Positions 19,926 to 34,700 of a stretch of 64,000 bases of DNA are shown here, piece by piece. The first letter of the stretch is position 1; each line of letters begins with the position of its first letter. The stretch is from NCBI GenBank assembly GCA_013433145.1, contig CM024170.1, positions 4,855,459 to 4,919,458 on the forward strand, read 5' to 3'. This stretch comes from Ascaris suum. Lineage: Eukaryota > Nematoda > Chromadorea > Rhabditida > Ascarididae. A model generated the notes under the pieces. The model was given only the letters and a program-made list of their open reading frames with translations, did no database searches and was not told the DNA's origin. Made by a program: the position numbers and the translations under genes.

Positions 19926-22900
19926 AAATATTGCCGTCTGTTGATGAATTACAGCAGTGGAACTTGCTAATTACGTGATGGAGAATTGAATTGAATTAAA
20001 TCAAAAGAAATCCGTCCTGAATATCTCTTAGTGCAAAAGTTATACTGCATTGAAAAAATTCAGTGAAAAGGCAAAGAGAAATTCGGTATGCGATATGCCT
20101 TGCGTAGGCACAAAGTTGTGGTAGAGAAATTATCTTTGATGTGAAACGAACGATGATTCACATTTCCATGCAAAACAACAAGCGGATAGAGAGCTTCCAA
20201 TTTTGCGAGATGCCGAATGTTACTAACTCGAAGTTTTTTCATTGTGAGGGTGATTCAACGACAGAAGTGATTAAAATGCTCTCTTTTATTTTGAATTGAG
20301 TGATATTGAGCGTCTATAAGTGTCGCAGAAAAAGACTGAATTATAAGCATCAACGGTGATATAGTCGAAGGGGTGATGTTTACAGCTCATGTTTGTTCGC
20401 TTAAAACAAATAGTTCCCACTCGTAACGAATTTAATTTTACTTGAAAGCTTACTCGAATAAGGTTCTCATCGTTTCAAGTTGACTAATGAGTGCACTAAA
20501 TACACATAGCAGCTCTTAGGAAACAAAATGAAACAACGATAGAGGATGTTATTGAAATTAATTCAAACGTTTATTGATGTTATATTGGGAATTGTATATT
20601 ACGGCTTTTCATTGTACAACACTACTTTAAAATAATCCACTGAGGGGAAGCAATCTGAACCATTGTTTGAATTTATGAAACATCAAAGAAAAGGAGAGAT
20701 AATAAATAAATCTCTAACTGAAAGCGAACAAGTTAGCGCAAGCTTACGTGAATCGGTCACTTTCGAGTTACAACTGGTTTCGAAGCAGAACGACGAGAGG
20801 GAGCAATGCGATATATTATTATATTAGAGAACAGAAAATGGGAAGAGAGGAAGAAACGAGATGAAAAGAAAGAATCGATGAATATCGCTGCAGAAGTCTT
20901 GCAATGCATTGGAAATTCTTCCAAACAAAAAATTGGCAAATAATGCGCATTCGCATTGAGAAAAAAGTATTTGTTCGCATTTGCATGAGACGTCTTACAT
21001 CTCATTTACGTTATAAACCAAAAATATGTCATCTATGCAATGATTTCGTTGAAAAGATAAAAGCTAATTTTCTCACAGATTTGCCAAGATTATTGATGCA
21101 TTCGGCAAATGATGCAACGAGGTGATCTGCTGAAACATTCTAGAAAATCACTTCTGCAAAAAGTACTTATAGACGCGTTACTCCACAAACTCATTTTTCT
21201 CCTTTATTTTTTACACTCATTACACTTTCACTGATTCATCGATGAATTGCTGCCACCTTTTCTATTCTATATGTTTATGCTCGAGCGATATTAAAGAAAC
21301 TTGCGTTGCTAAGACCGAAGAGGATCTGCACTGTTTTCAATTATGTTCGCATAATCCGCCTTCCTCGCAGTTATTCGATTAGCTCGGAAATGACCGCCGA
21401 AGTGCCTTACATTGCACATCTACTTTTTAAGAACGTTTTTGGATGCGCATTAACCTGTTTTGTATCTCTCTTATTCAGAATCTTATTCAATATTGCTTCC
21501 CCATCAACAGTCCCTTATTCACCACGCCTTTATAAAAGCAACCATTGTTTCTATGTGTGTTGAATACAAATGTCTGTAGGAGAGGAAGGCTATAATCAAG
21601 AGGGTGCTCTATTTTTCACGATGCATGGAGATGGAATACACACAAAATTTCAGCTATAATTAGGATTCGATGGTGCAAAATTCCAACCAAAAACCTGAGA
21701 AAACACGTCAAAGAAGCTGGCACGACATCCACTTTTGCAATCATTCACCTTACAAACAGTTTCATGACTTACCATCTAATAAAAGCATACATAATAATGC
21801 TTTCATTTTCAAATGATCCGATAACTCATTCAAATGTTACAGAAGAGCCGGTTACTACAGCTGATAGCTGCAAAATAAAGATCCATTTGGTGCCAAATAA
21901 ATGCAAGTTTGTGGAACCTTTATATGCGTTAAACTTCCTCCAACAACGATGGGTCAACGCCAGCTAAAAGTTGTGAATGCTGGCTGGTTGCAGTATGTGT
22001 TGGGTAGAACGGATGATGGATAAGAAAGAGTTGGCTAAAAGCGTATTTTGATATCTTATCACTTTTATTGCATCAGTTAAGATTGCTCTCCACCCGAGAC
22101 ATCGTTTGGTAGTATGAAATACTTGTGAGAATGCGATGACTGCAAGGGATCAATCTCGCAAACAGTACAGTGAGAATAATTTCCGCCGGAAGGAAATTCA
22201 CCGTCAAAGAATATAATGTATAAAGAAACGTCATGTCGTCTTTGAGATGTCTGGCAGCTAAGCGAACATTCCCCAACAGCTTCACTAATTTGTAAACAGT
22301 ATTTTCTCTCTTATTCTTTCTCCAGTCTTTTTCTCGATACTTTCATCTCGAAGAGAAACTGCCTTTATTATGATTATGAGAATATTTTCTATGCATAGTA
22401 ATAACATGACATGACTATCTGAGCGTATCACTGATATATTCCCTTATATATTAGCGCCGAAAACTGATATTTACTAAGCGAACGACACTAACTTCCAAAG
22501 TTAGATGCGCAAAACAACGGCAACACAAAAATCGAAGTATTTTGAACGCTTAGCGGTGGGATATATGGACGATAAATGCGGTGACTTATATGAGCAGCGG
22601 AAATATTCTGAGGTAAATGCTTGCTCCTCTTTGGGTAAATTATAAATAATACAAGGCAAAAACTGCTCTTAAATGATTGAAAACAAGTGACATCATTTCA
22701 TTATAACATGTCATTTCTCATTGCTTTATATGCAAAGAATAAAATTGAAGAAAACAGAAGTGCGTACCGCCTCAAACCACTTAAAAATGCTGTTTAGTTG
22801 TTGTGCGATGAGTGGTCGCCAAAGGTGAAGCAACACAAGGAAGCTAGAGTCACTTACCTGGATAGGTTCTTCAGCACGTTTGTTTTTGAAAGTTCTTCTT

Positions 22901-25900
22901 CGATGCAGAAGAGTTTTAGCTATTGCTTCAAAACTCATACTGAACTTATTACTTCAGAATAAACATGAGCGGAATCTTAAGATTATTCCTTATTGTCGTT
23001 CTTTTGAATTATCGGTGTTTTCATGAAGTTCAGTGCCAAAGGAATAAACAATCTGCAATGATAAATTTCTATAAATCGTTGCTGTAACATAATTCGTATC
23101 ATAACGCATCTTATTATTTGGCATTTCTTCCTTATGTTATAATAAGAGTTATTTTATTAAGAAATGTGCTATAGTGGCACATTATTGTTAAATGGTTTCA
23201 TAGTTAAATCTAGCATTGGCTATATGGATTGGTAAAGCTAATATCTGCTATGTGTGAAATCTTATAGAATGATAATTAGAAAAGTAGGCGCTTCCATGCG
23301 TTAATTGGTTATCGGAGAATTCAAATGCTCTTGCATCTCGAGGAAAGAGCTCTCTCGTCGAGATGCGTACAAGATTTCTATTGATACTATCAATTCAGTT
23401 GGCACTTTATAAAAACACCTTCTAAAGTTAAAAAAAATTCAGCGGAAAGTTTAATGAAAACACGGCGGAATATACCGATTCTATGCAGTCAGATAAGGCA
23501 GCATTCTTGCTTCTAATCATGTAGAAGATCATCATTTCTAACTTCTAACTTCTATTATCGACGGCACTTTAGACTTTCATTCTCGCTTGACAAATCATAT
23601 CATGAAAAGTTTCTTCAAAGTGATATATCGTTCACAGTCGACGATTTAGTCGCCACCAGATCCATAGCCCTGCCATAATCATCTAAACAAAGGTAAACAA
23701 AGGTGAGCAACACCGCTGTGGCTAAAAACGGCATTTGTTTTTGCTACTTTAGTAGAGAGAGTTTATTGCAATAGTTGAATGTGAAAAGTGTTAATAGAGT
23801 TCAACTATCTGAAAGAGTAAATGAAATTGAGGTAAGAGAGGTCTACAGAGCAGGCTCCGGCTTCTGAAGCAATGCAATGATAACAATTTAAGACCATAGA
23901 TAAATAGCGATAAATAAATTACTATTGTTGATGCTTCTGGCGTTCAAGATGGTCCGGTTTCCGTGCGTAGACCACTTCGTCGACTTCAGCGGAAACCGCA
24001 CAAGAATTCAGGATTCCATCTTGGGACTGGGGAAGTCAAAAAATCCTTGAGAATTTGAACACCGCAAAAGTCTTAGTAAACTTGTGGAAAAAAGGAAATC
24101 CTTTTGGACAAAAGAACTTCAGTTATTCCACTATTTTTCCAAATTCAAGTCATCCACTTAAGGAAATAAATGTTTCGAAAAAAACTGATTTTTCTGCAGA
24201 GAATAAAATATTCGCCATGTTTTCTTGACATGTAGAATGAAAAATTTGACTCTTTTGAATTCCCTTGTAGCATAAATTCTCTTGATCGTTGAATTTTTTG
24301 AAACTTACTAAAAATTCACTGAGCGATCCCCCCCCCTCTCTCCCGTAAGCACTCATGAATTGCGCTATTTAATTTGGGAAAATTCATCATAAGCATGAAA
24401 AGAACTTCAGTCTTTAACAAGAATGAAGTCACAATCAAAAAAGCGAACGCTTCGAAACTAATCGGTGGATGATGGCATCAATGAAAGTGAATCTTCATAT
24501 TGTGCAGATCCAGCTGATCCAGCTGACCAATTCGCTGGCTAATTTCAGCTGTTATGTCCAAACAGATAATTTCGATTCTACAAATTTGGTTGCACAAGTT
24601 GCTCGTTGATTTTTTTGTGCCAACCATCTCTATATTAGACATTGCGAAAATAAATATCCGCACTAACAAAGCATTGAGACTAATTTTGCATTTCGCCACT
24701 AAATCTCGAAAATTCTTGTAAGCTGCCGGGGTTAATTTCCTTTAAGAACACTTTAAACATTCAGCGATGAAGTGGAAAGTTCTGCCGACGAAACCCAAAA
24801 ATCCTTTGATGAGTTCCACCTTTCACTTTCCCCTCTAGCCTCGCTTCGCAACCACAACAAAAGCTATCATTTAGCATTATTTTGTTTTAAACCATCTGCC
24901 TGTCGTTTGTATTCAACTCACTACTCTCAAATAATGAGAGCAAATCGACAAAAAAAAAACGAAACGTTTTCATCAGTTGACCTTTGTAGGCGATGGGAGA
25001 GAAGTTTCTTAGCTTAACTCGATGATCAATTTTGAACAGAACACAGTATAATGTGGAATATTTTCGCGAAACGATAAGCTAAATCCAAAGCCAAATTTGA
25101 ATCGGTCGGACCAAAGTTCAGCTTACTGCAAATTAAGGTTGGATAAATATTGAGATGCAAAGCTAAAAGCCAAATATAAGTAAAAAAAAAATAAAGCTGC
25201 CCAGAGACACAATTCAAAGCATTAGTGAAGCTCGAGCATAGCAAAAGCAGACGGTGCTTTAAAAAATGCCTGAGGATTCAGGCTTATGTCTGAGACTGAA
25301 GTTAGAATGAGGCGCAAACCGTAGTTAATTTCATATTGAAGGTGGCGCATTTAAGAAAACGAAAACCACCGTTATAGATGAAGAATCGCCACATAATAAG
25401 AAACAATTTTTAGCGCAGCATTGTTGCTTTTAAGCAAATCACTTCAAATGTTCTTTTAAGTCTTGTTTCGAAATACTTTTGTAGGTAATTTAATTTAATC
25501 AAGCGTTGACTATGCGAGAGATTTATTTGCGTTTCTGAGCAGTTTTGAGGGGAGATGAATTTATCAAGTTAGTTGATCAATGTCGGCAATGCTACAAAGA
25601 AGGACATCAATCGAACTAGAAACAAAAGTGTCGAAACATTCGCCAGCAAACTCGAGAAGGAATATTGATCAATGCTTCCATAGAAACAAGTAAAATCATG
25701 TGCCACCTCGGAGCCACGCTAAGTTGTCAAATTTTAGCCTAATGAAAAATATAATTGCAACGAAACACGTGTCCACACGAGAGACTCTCCAGTTGTAGCA
25801 AGAGAATAGGAAGTTCTAAAAACTCAAAGCGAACTTCTCCACATGTAAAGTCTCAAATTTCTGCTTAATCAGGGGTAAGACACTCGCGGCGCACTCCTCA

Positions 25901-28830
25901 TCATAGTAGATGTTCAAATTACTGCTTACACAGAAGTAAAACAAAGAAATAAAACAGAAAAATGACTGCTCACACAGAGCCATGGGAAAGGGACCATGGA
26001 TTTTTCTTTTGAATGGTGAGCTACCGATTCCCCTGCTCTCGTGGCCAAAGGGCGACCAATATTTTCCTGCCCGTGATGAGGCCATGGTGAAAGACATCAA
26101 TAGGTTATCGTCCTAAACTTTTTTCATTCTCTTGAGGGGATATGTGTGCCAGGCTTAGACGCACAAAGATAATCAACCTTTTGAACCAATAAACAAATTC
26201 AATTCAGCTCGCTTCAATTCGAATGCATGAACATATGACCCAAATAGTTGCACTGGTTGCACTGGGCATATTTGACGTATATTCATTTATAGGCACTTGC
26301 AGGTTGGTTATGAGAGGAGATTTTGAAATAGAACTTGACTTAGAGCATCGATTATATCTAACTGCAGCCAGTCACGAGTGGCATACACACGAGGGCACCT
26401 AAATGTGGTTTGCAAATGCAAATTTCTAGATGTTTATTCAAATTTCAAGTGCAAACTGCTGTAGCGAAACATTCATAAGTCGCGAACGAGCCATTTACTT
26501 GTTATGATAAACATCTGCTTTAAGTCCGTTTACCTTTGAGTTTATTTGAGCGCTCGCCTACAATTGTCGTACGAAGCTTTCCAAGCGACGCTATACTTGT
26601 TTGCTCAGTTGCCCGTGATTACACACTAGCAATTTGGAAACGTCATGTACGAAAGATGTGATATACGCTTCTCTCGCAAAATAGTACGATGATGTGAACC
26701 CAAAGTAGAGCGTTTCCTATTGTACCTCATGAGACCATGTTTTAGCACAGTTTCAAAAGAAGGACGGCTTTTTGTGTCTCACTGTAAAATCAACTGCTGC
26801 TTGGATGAATCCTTCGGCACAGGGCTTGTACCACTGAAGAGCTCTCAGTCCTCAAAAAATTTCTTGATTTACTGCAGCCCATTTGCTTTACAAAAAATTT
26901 TTCTCATCGGGAATATATGAATCCATGAATTTAAAAAAGAACGGAAATTTCAAGGTCGTGAAGTGGTGAAGTCGAGGATTGGTCGTTTTTTCCTTGCAGT
27001 CAGGATTTAAAACGGGAGCTCGCTCTTCACCCTTGAAATGTTCTTAGAATCGACACAATGTATACCAACATACCAAGATCGAATGTGCGGAAACGCGGTC
27101 AAAACGGCAAACGGAGACAGCGAATGAAGACCTCATCACGATGCAATTTCTGCTAATCAAAAAAGCCCATCAAGCACTGTGATGAAATACATTCACCGAA
27201 AATAGATTGGAAGAGTCGGCATGCTATTTTTAATTCATTGTGTTATTTCATTTTGCAACTGTCTTCCGTCGTTTTGTCATTTACGAATGCTTCTATGCCA
27301 AACAGCACGTCATAATGCATCACCAATGTTTGACATTTTAATGAAAATCTTCTGTCTTTAAAAACAAAACATAATTCGACCCTGTTTATCAAGTTGTTGG
27401 TTGGTGGTGCTTTTCCACGAGGAGGGAGGGATGGTGGGATGCGGAGGGGGGGGGGGGGGGGAGATGCTAAGGGGAGAATCCGGTTCTGGTAGAGGCCTTC
27501 CGCTTGAGACGCATCGCCCTAGAAATTTCTGCAGCGCTGGAACAATTGCAAAAAAAAAAAGGTTGGCCGCATCTCACTCTCTATCTCGTCTTTGGGGAAT
27601 TCAGATAGTTGTGGTCATCTTTCAAGGAAAAGAACTTTGCAGGAATTTGTGGAATTTGCCAGAAAGTCGAACCTTTCGATGAGCAGCATGCATGTTTATG
27701 ATCAAGATGTTTTGGAAAAGATCGCTCAGCAAATGTGTTTCATTTTCGTCAAAACTTGCTCCTCTTGCTTATCCGGTTTTTCTCAGTACTTCGGCAAAAG
27801 TGAATTCAATAAACATCGCAGCATCAATAGTTGCAAAAATTATGCAACTTTTCTCCGGAAGAGTTTAATTTTTCTTTGTTTGTCACATTCAGACATTGAC
27901 AGATATATAATTCTTCAAATGTTAATATATTTGAGGGGTTTAAATAAATTGGCATTGCGTTGATTCAAACATATTGGATATTTTCTTGCGATATAACAAC
28001 TTGAAATTCACAAAAACGACGTATCTAACAACAAATATAATTGCAAAGACGTTGAGAGATAACTATTCCTTGCATTAAATTGTTTGCCAGGTGTTATTTC
28101 AAAGATCACGTTCAGTGAAATATTCGAATGGAACAACAACAAATACAATCGCGAGTTGAACAATACCTGAATTTCCATTTCGATGCGTATAGATGTCAGT
28201 TATTTTTTCAACAGAAATTCACTTCGCCGCCTATGAATAGCTCTTGCACTTAAACACTGAAATGAGAAAACGAAAAATATTGTAGAGGTGAATTATGGCT
28301 AAATAGCCTTTTGTAAAAAGAGTCGACCAACAAGTTCAATGTCGCTGAACAGGTTTCAACTATCCCCTCCTCGTGTGTCAACAAAAACCTGCAAAACTGC
28401 ACATTTTTGCATTGGGGTATTTGTTCATGTCGATATACGCCTAATGCACAATGGTTTGGTCAGTTGGTCACTATTGGCTCAAAGATTTCATTTTCCTCTC
28501 GTTTGAGGAATAATGTTATTATGACGTTGAAAAGGGTTTTTTTTTTCCATTTGATGAATAGCGACGTATTCAACAAGTGGTGTATTTAACAAATGATACA
28601 GGTGGGCATTTTACTGTGGCTGTCCTGAACGAGAAGTGATCTTTTCTTGGCATAAACGAAACGATCGTCAGACATTAATTTCTTTAAGTGGTATTATTTC
28701 TGCTATTTTTTATTACATCTTTAACGTTTTTTTTTCTCCCTGCAAGGCATTTTTTAAAAATATTCTGACTTATTTTGTTTGTTTTTTTTTTTGACTAATC
28801 ATGATATGCATATATTGTGTCATGATTAAT
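19926..28830. other. no gene recognised
   Basis: Landmarks are a TGCAAATGCAAAT cluster at 26410-26426, a G16 tract at 27446-27461, and short tandem pieces such as TTCTAAC repeats near 23537 and AAACAAAGGT twice near 23685-23705. Open frames are under 125 codons and none matches a known family. The longest, around 27401-27963, spans the G tract. Confidence 0.55.
27446..27461 (+). repeat. 16-bp poly-G tract
   Basis: An uninterrupted G run within a GGA/GGG-rich stretch starting near 27420. Confidence 0.97.
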
Positions 28831-28902
28831 ATTTGTGAGTGGCGAATTAAAACTAACATACAGACGGGTGCACTATGCAAATGCCATTGACAAGACGTCG
28901 CT
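28831..28902 (+). repeat. 72-bp dispersed repeat, copy 1
   Basis: This begins ATTTGTGAGTGGCGAATTAA and ends GACAAGACGTCGCT. A second copy in the same orientation starts 632 bp downstream. The two agree except for a handful of substitutions and small shifts in the middle, so they share a recent common ancestor. Confidence 0.9.
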
Positions 28903-29462
28903 ATATGTTGTGATTGTATGTATTTGACACATATTTGACGCATATTTCGCACAAAACCATTATATATTTTAAATACTCATTAATACAATCCATTATACAA
29001 TATATTGTAATCCGGTCCATATGTAGTCTATCTTATAACACAGGATTTATAATTATTCCAGACATAATATTTTCTATGAGGGTTTTATATTGTCTCCTCA
29101 ATTCATATAATTGTATTTTCACTTTGTCATTAACTAACCGTTTTTCTGTTTGATAATGAAATATAAGATTGGAAGGTACACAGAGAATGTGCATATTTCT
29201 GGATGTGCTAATTGTTTTATGTCAATGACTGCAAAAAATCTCATAATGCATTTGCATAAGTAAGGGATGTTCCTTTCTACAATTTTTGAAGCAAAGACAC
29301 GTTCCTATGTCTTATTTCATCCACAGCAGAACAAGTTTGATGAGCATTTTTCAGCATCCTTAAACATCATTGACTTTCATATAATATGACGAATCCTGAA
29401 AAAGACAGAGACGGAACGTCGTTGCGAAGTAAATCATTTATATCAGATCTAATCACCTTAAC

Positions 29463-29534
29463 ATTTGTGAGTGGCGAATTAAAACTAACGTACAGACAGG
29501 TACATCATGCAATGCACATTGACAAGACGTCGCT
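29463..29534 (+). repeat. 72-bp dispersed repeat, copy 2
   Basis: This shares both ends and overall length with 28831-28902. The differences are mainly in the central GGGTGCACTATGCAAATGCC versus AGGTACATCATGCAATGCAC part. The flanks are unrelated, apart from weak A+T-rich similarity. Confidence 0.9.
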
Positions 29535-30096
29535 GTAAATCCGCAATGCAAACATTTGCAAAACGTGCTGGAGGAGTAGGAAAATGCAGTCCACTAACTG
29601 TACTATTTAACCGATAGTTCGTTTAGTTTCGAACCTTTTCGATCCATCGGGGCTGTTGTTTTTGAACAACAAAATGACTACTGCAAGAGGATAATGTTGC
29701 AGAACGAAGTAGAACCTAAAAACGAATACTTTTGTGAACACTATTAAGGCATGATGGAACTCATCGCGAAAGTTGTTGGCTATTAAATGAGCAGTAAACA
29801 ATGACTTCACTGTTACTATCTTCTTAGGGGGCATGGTAGACTGTTGTCAGTTCATATTCTTGCAAGAAAATATTTGGAAAGTGCCGCGTATGGACGTTTA
29901 TTTTTGGTCACAAAAAAATCCGATCGGATGCTGCTAAATTTAGAAGAACGGTTTTTGAAAACTGTTCAATCCTGGAATACCTATAAGTCATCGAAATGAA
30001 GATATCATCTGAATTAATGAAGTTTTCTTGATTGTCGCCCGAAATTTCTCAAGCCCGTCAGTTTTGTTCGGAAGTTCTGCAATGAAGCGCATTTCT

Positions 30097-30124
30097 CTCT
30101 TAGCAGTTTGATAACTGCTAAGAG
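30097..30124. repeat. perfect inverted repeat, 12-bp arms and 4-bp loop
   Basis: CTCTTAGCAGTT and AACTGCTAAGAG flank TGAT. No T-run follows on either strand that would suggest an RNA polymerase III terminator. Confidence 0.9.
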
Positions 30125-31499
30125 CTAAGAAGAACTTACTTCACTGACCACATTTTTCTTCTTCGTCGCTCATTTTGATAACAGGCAGATAGGCCAGTGG
30201 CTTCGGTAGTGAGGTGCGTCGAGATGATCACTATGAAATCTATATGGCATATTTTTTTCTTATTTAATTGAGCGATGTCGCAGTAAGCCTTCGAGAAGAA
30301 TTGCGAAACTGAGCGATTCGCTCATCCCCGGCGCAAATTCATTGTGCGGATTTCCAGGACTTCAAACTTCGGGGTCTCCAATTTCGGAGTCTACAAAACC
30401 AGCAGTAATGCGCTTGTATGTGTTCGTATATCTATCTGAATGTCAATCCGGCAGCTTCAGTGAATGCATCTCGCACCTATCATTCATTGCTTTAACAGGG
30501 TTGGGTTACCGAAAAGATTTATTTTTTGGAAGATTTGTGCAGGAGGTTGAATTATCTAAAACATGACTACGTTCAATTTATGAAACCGGTCGCTCATGCA
30601 AGAATGGTGCAAAAGCTTTCATCATGCCAGCTCATCTGATGCTTTTTTCATTTACTTACATACTCCACTCGTCTGCCGTTATTGCGTAAATTATGAAATC
30701 TTCATTACAGAGTGGTGCAATCTGCGTAATTCACATTTCGGAACTGATTCATTCCACAATTCGTTTCTTTCCCACATAAATATATTTTTCTGCAAGCATA
30801 TTATTATTCCATCTAAATGATGATGCAACAATCCCCTAACAACGGGAGAAGCTATGATTCAGAAATGTATCATTGAAAAAAACAGAAATGATTGCATAAA
30901 CAGCTCAACTCCTAGTTTTTCCCGCTTTTCGTTGCAACTAATCCTTTGATAAATACCACTTTCTATTTTCTGCAACCTCACTATGCAATAAAAAGTCACG
31001 GTATATACCCTAGGCAGGAAGGAAATAAAGTCGGAGGTGCGGACATAATGTTCGCTCTCGTAATTGCATTTACGAACTCACCTTTTGCAAAAACAAACAA
31101 TAAAACACACATCATATCTGAACCGTCTCGGTAACTCACACAAATCTTCTATTAAAAATCGTTTACTTCCGACCTGATCAATCCTAAATCATAACATGAT
31201 AGGCTGCGAAGTCGATCAATGTAAACAAATCGGTCAGTGTGAATGAATACAGGAAATTATCCTATGGTTCACATTTTTAGCATCATATTTCATGACTCGA
31301 GATTCACCGGTCACCAAATGTCCCCTACAGCGCAGGCATACACCTACAATATACAATGGCACAACGCCACCATAAGAAGAAGCAAGACCTTAGAAACTAA
31401 AGCACCGTTTTGGCACTTAGAAATTTATTGATTTCTTCTTATGGCCGTTCTGAAATGAAACCATTGGCTGGATCTGTTCTACGTATGCAAGCGATCTGC

Positions 31500-31760
31500 T
31501 TAGGCACCTATATTTTCGGCTTTGGCGGATCACTTCCTCTGCTGTGCGGTTTCCAGCAAGGCCTCATTAACGGATGATTCATCTCCCCTCCCACAGGGGA
31601 CGCGTCAATTCGCAGTTGTACAGTCCGTAATGGGGCGAGGAGGAAGTGCTTCGCTCTAAATGTGTGAAGCCGCAAGGAGGGCGCATCCAATCCTTACGGC
31701 GACGAAGGCAGTGATTTGATGGAAACGAAAATCCTGAGTACTGCACCAGTTCAACGATAT
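31500..31760. repeat. G+C-rich segment, probably part of a dispersed repeat
   Basis: This block is clearly richer in G+C than its A+T-rich flanks and has no splice-bounded coding frame. The minus-strand frame 31508-31690 is open but reads as low-information Pro/Arg-rich sequence. That it is repetitive is inference from composition; no second copy is in the window. Confidence 0.25.
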
Positions 31761-34700
31761 TACTTAGAACAGTCCAACGTTCTAACCCGTCGAATGGATC
31801 AGCTGTTCGGTAGAAAATGCAGCTGCTGTATCGGTATGGCCAGTCCTATTTTTTTACAGAGTGCTATGGAGGAGGGGCGCGTATGGCTGTAAAATTAGCC
31901 GGCCAGTTTTGAAAAAAATTATAGCGTTTAAATTTTTTTGTATCAGTTCCTGAGCCAAAGTGCATAAGAAATTTAAACATTTTGGGAAAAACTTCAAAAT
32001 ACGTTGAAAATTTTGTCATGTAGTTCTACGAGGATGACGGCTACATGGACTGATGCAGAGAACAGCATCCGTCTGCTCCTTCTTGGTCCTTCTCAAGCGG
32101 GCTTTTGCTTCCTGTCAAGAATTTATCGACCTTACGGGATACGGATGGCCCGATGCAGTGGATAGTGTAGATAAGGGAAAAAAGCAAATTTCTGACCGAG
32201 TTTTACCTAGCAGGGAAGAAAGGTGCGACAAACGAATTGACCAGAGATTTACCCTATCTTTTAAATTATTTCCGTCCCATCGATAATTGCAATCGATTTC
32301 CGAGCTGATATGTATCTCTTTTTCTATAACAGAAATTCATTCGATGGGTAGCAACAATCGAGTTTTTCGACGATTTCGTTGCCATTTTTACCCCATTGCT
32401 TCTATTGCAGTTGATGTGTAGACCTTGCTGTCGATGTTCCATTAGCGCTGCGATGAGTTCCTTAGGCGTTAACCAAGTTTTTCTACCTTTCCCTAACTAA
32501 TTGCAACTTCCGAATGATTTTTCGCCTAGTGCACTAAGACAGCGACGAAATAATGCTCGAAAATAGGAAGTTCTCATTTTGTGCCATAGTAAGGAATGCA
32601 TGTTGAGCTCGCGCGTCTTCGCTGAGCAGAGTTAATCCAATAGCGGAGTGCTGTTTTAGCATTTCGCACCTTTATTTTCTCCTCCTTCAGTCAAAAACTC
32701 GCAATTTATCAAAAAAATTCAGGAATTTCCGGTGTGTAAAATTGCTCTTCCGCCACGAAATAAACAAGGAGTTGATAAGTGGATTGCGCTGCATGGTGCA
32801 CATTGCCTTCAGCAAAACATTCGAACGCATTGAAAATAAAGACGCTTGAAATATTTCCTGGAAATGTTTTTCAAAGAAGAGGATGGAGGATGATCCCTTG
32901 GACACTTTTACATCCTTATTTACTTCCGAGGATCGTGTTTTGTGATCATTGCTGCGCTGCAGTCAACTCGTCACCTGTTGAAATTTTCTTCAGCAATTTA
33001 AATTTGATTTGTCAAATAAAGTATAATAAGCGAAACCATTGCAAAAGATCACGATATACAAGACTTCACTTTCCAGCGTATCTAGCAACTCTAAGGCAAG
33101 AGGCACTGATGATGCTAGAGGGCGTGAACGGAATGGTCGGAGGACCTTAGCAACTGTCCAGAACAATTCAGAAAACAAAGGGCCCTTCTTTCTAAATGCA
33201 TGGTGCACTAAGATATGTGCAGTTTTTCAAGCCGCTTAAGAATATTTGAGATTCTGATTGAAAAGTTTTGGTAAGGGATATACAATCTGTTTTTAATAGC
33301 GATGCAAACTTTTTGCTTTTAGATTCGAGCAGTAAGGGAATAACTGCGAATGATATTATCAAGTTGATCGGGTGGACTGAGGACAGCTAAGAGTCTCAGC
33401 ATGTGCTCATAGTAATGCATTCTTTCTCTTGAATACATTAAAGGATATAAATGTTTATTTTTAATGTTTATGGAGTCGCAATTATTATTATAAAGTTGCT
33501 ATATAGGTTAGGACCAATTAAAACGCCGAGTATAGAATTCTTTATTAAATCCGTCAGCCTCCCCCTTCCTTTCCACAATCACCACGTATGAGGTGCCTCG
33601 TATGCGAAAACATTGGCAAACATAGCGCGATTTGAACCTGCGGGCTGCATCGGAGTTGAAAACTTGAGGGTTCATGAAATTGCTGGAGAAATTTTTGGAG
33701 AATGGAGGCACTTTTCTCAACTTCGCTCAGAATGGAGTACACCTAGCTATAATGTAAATTCGATAAGAATAAGTGCAGTATGTCTGTAGTGGAAGCGTTC
33801 ATACGGAAGTACAGACAGAACCTCTGCTGTTTTCTTGTTAAAAAAAAGAAGCATGAAAACCATTGCAGAGTAATTTAGCGTGAAGAACCACTGAATGGTT
33901 GCATTAAATGAGTTGCGAAAAAATTGATGAAAAAAGAAACACTTCCGGTTTTTCCTCAATTTTTCGCATTGCGGCAAAAAAAAATTCTTTTTTTTTAAAT
34001 TTCTAACAAGGTGGAAAATACATTTCCCGCAAATGATCGAATTTCAAAGTGTATCGGAGTTGATTTCAAATCTTTCGAGTCGAAACTGAAGTTAGTGCCG
34101 AAAGTGGTAGACTTGCTTACGAGCGCTCTGTCGAATGCAGGCAATCACCATAAAGAAGGCAATCAAGCTCGCTCGATGATATATGTGCAATGCTAGTGAG
34201 TAGTTTTATGGGCACACGATATGCAAAGCGTTCAGCTTGCTCGCTGATCACCGCTTAGGGCGATGTCGATTATTCATTACGCAAACACCGTTGATAAGTT
34301 TTTGTGTCTCTTTAAGGAAATGCTCACTCCGTGCCATTTATTTATTCATATAGTGCATATAGCGCATTCGCTTTCATCGTTATATTTCAGACGGTTTTGT
34401 GAAAGTGTTTTCTCTTTTACTACTCTCTTCCACAAAACCTCGATTCATTGTGCGCATAATTTGGTGCTGTTCAATTATCCTCTCCTTTATGTTTTCGTAA
34501 TGATTTTCTACATCAATTTATCTTTGCTAGTTTTCTGATTTTTTTCCTCCACAACATAACTCAAATCCGGTTAATTATTTAGCATATTCTTCACGAATAT
34601 GATCGAGGGAAGCAAAGCGAAAGATGGCCTGTGATCTAGAAGGTCTTGTTTCATGTACTCCATGCTGCGTCGACACGTGAGCTCTGGGCACCACTGTTTG

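Noticed and set aside
33600..33680. TTTGAACCTG stretch resembling a tRNA B box in reverse complement
   Set aside because: The arms around it do not pair as a T stem, and no A box or acceptor stem is found at the right distance.
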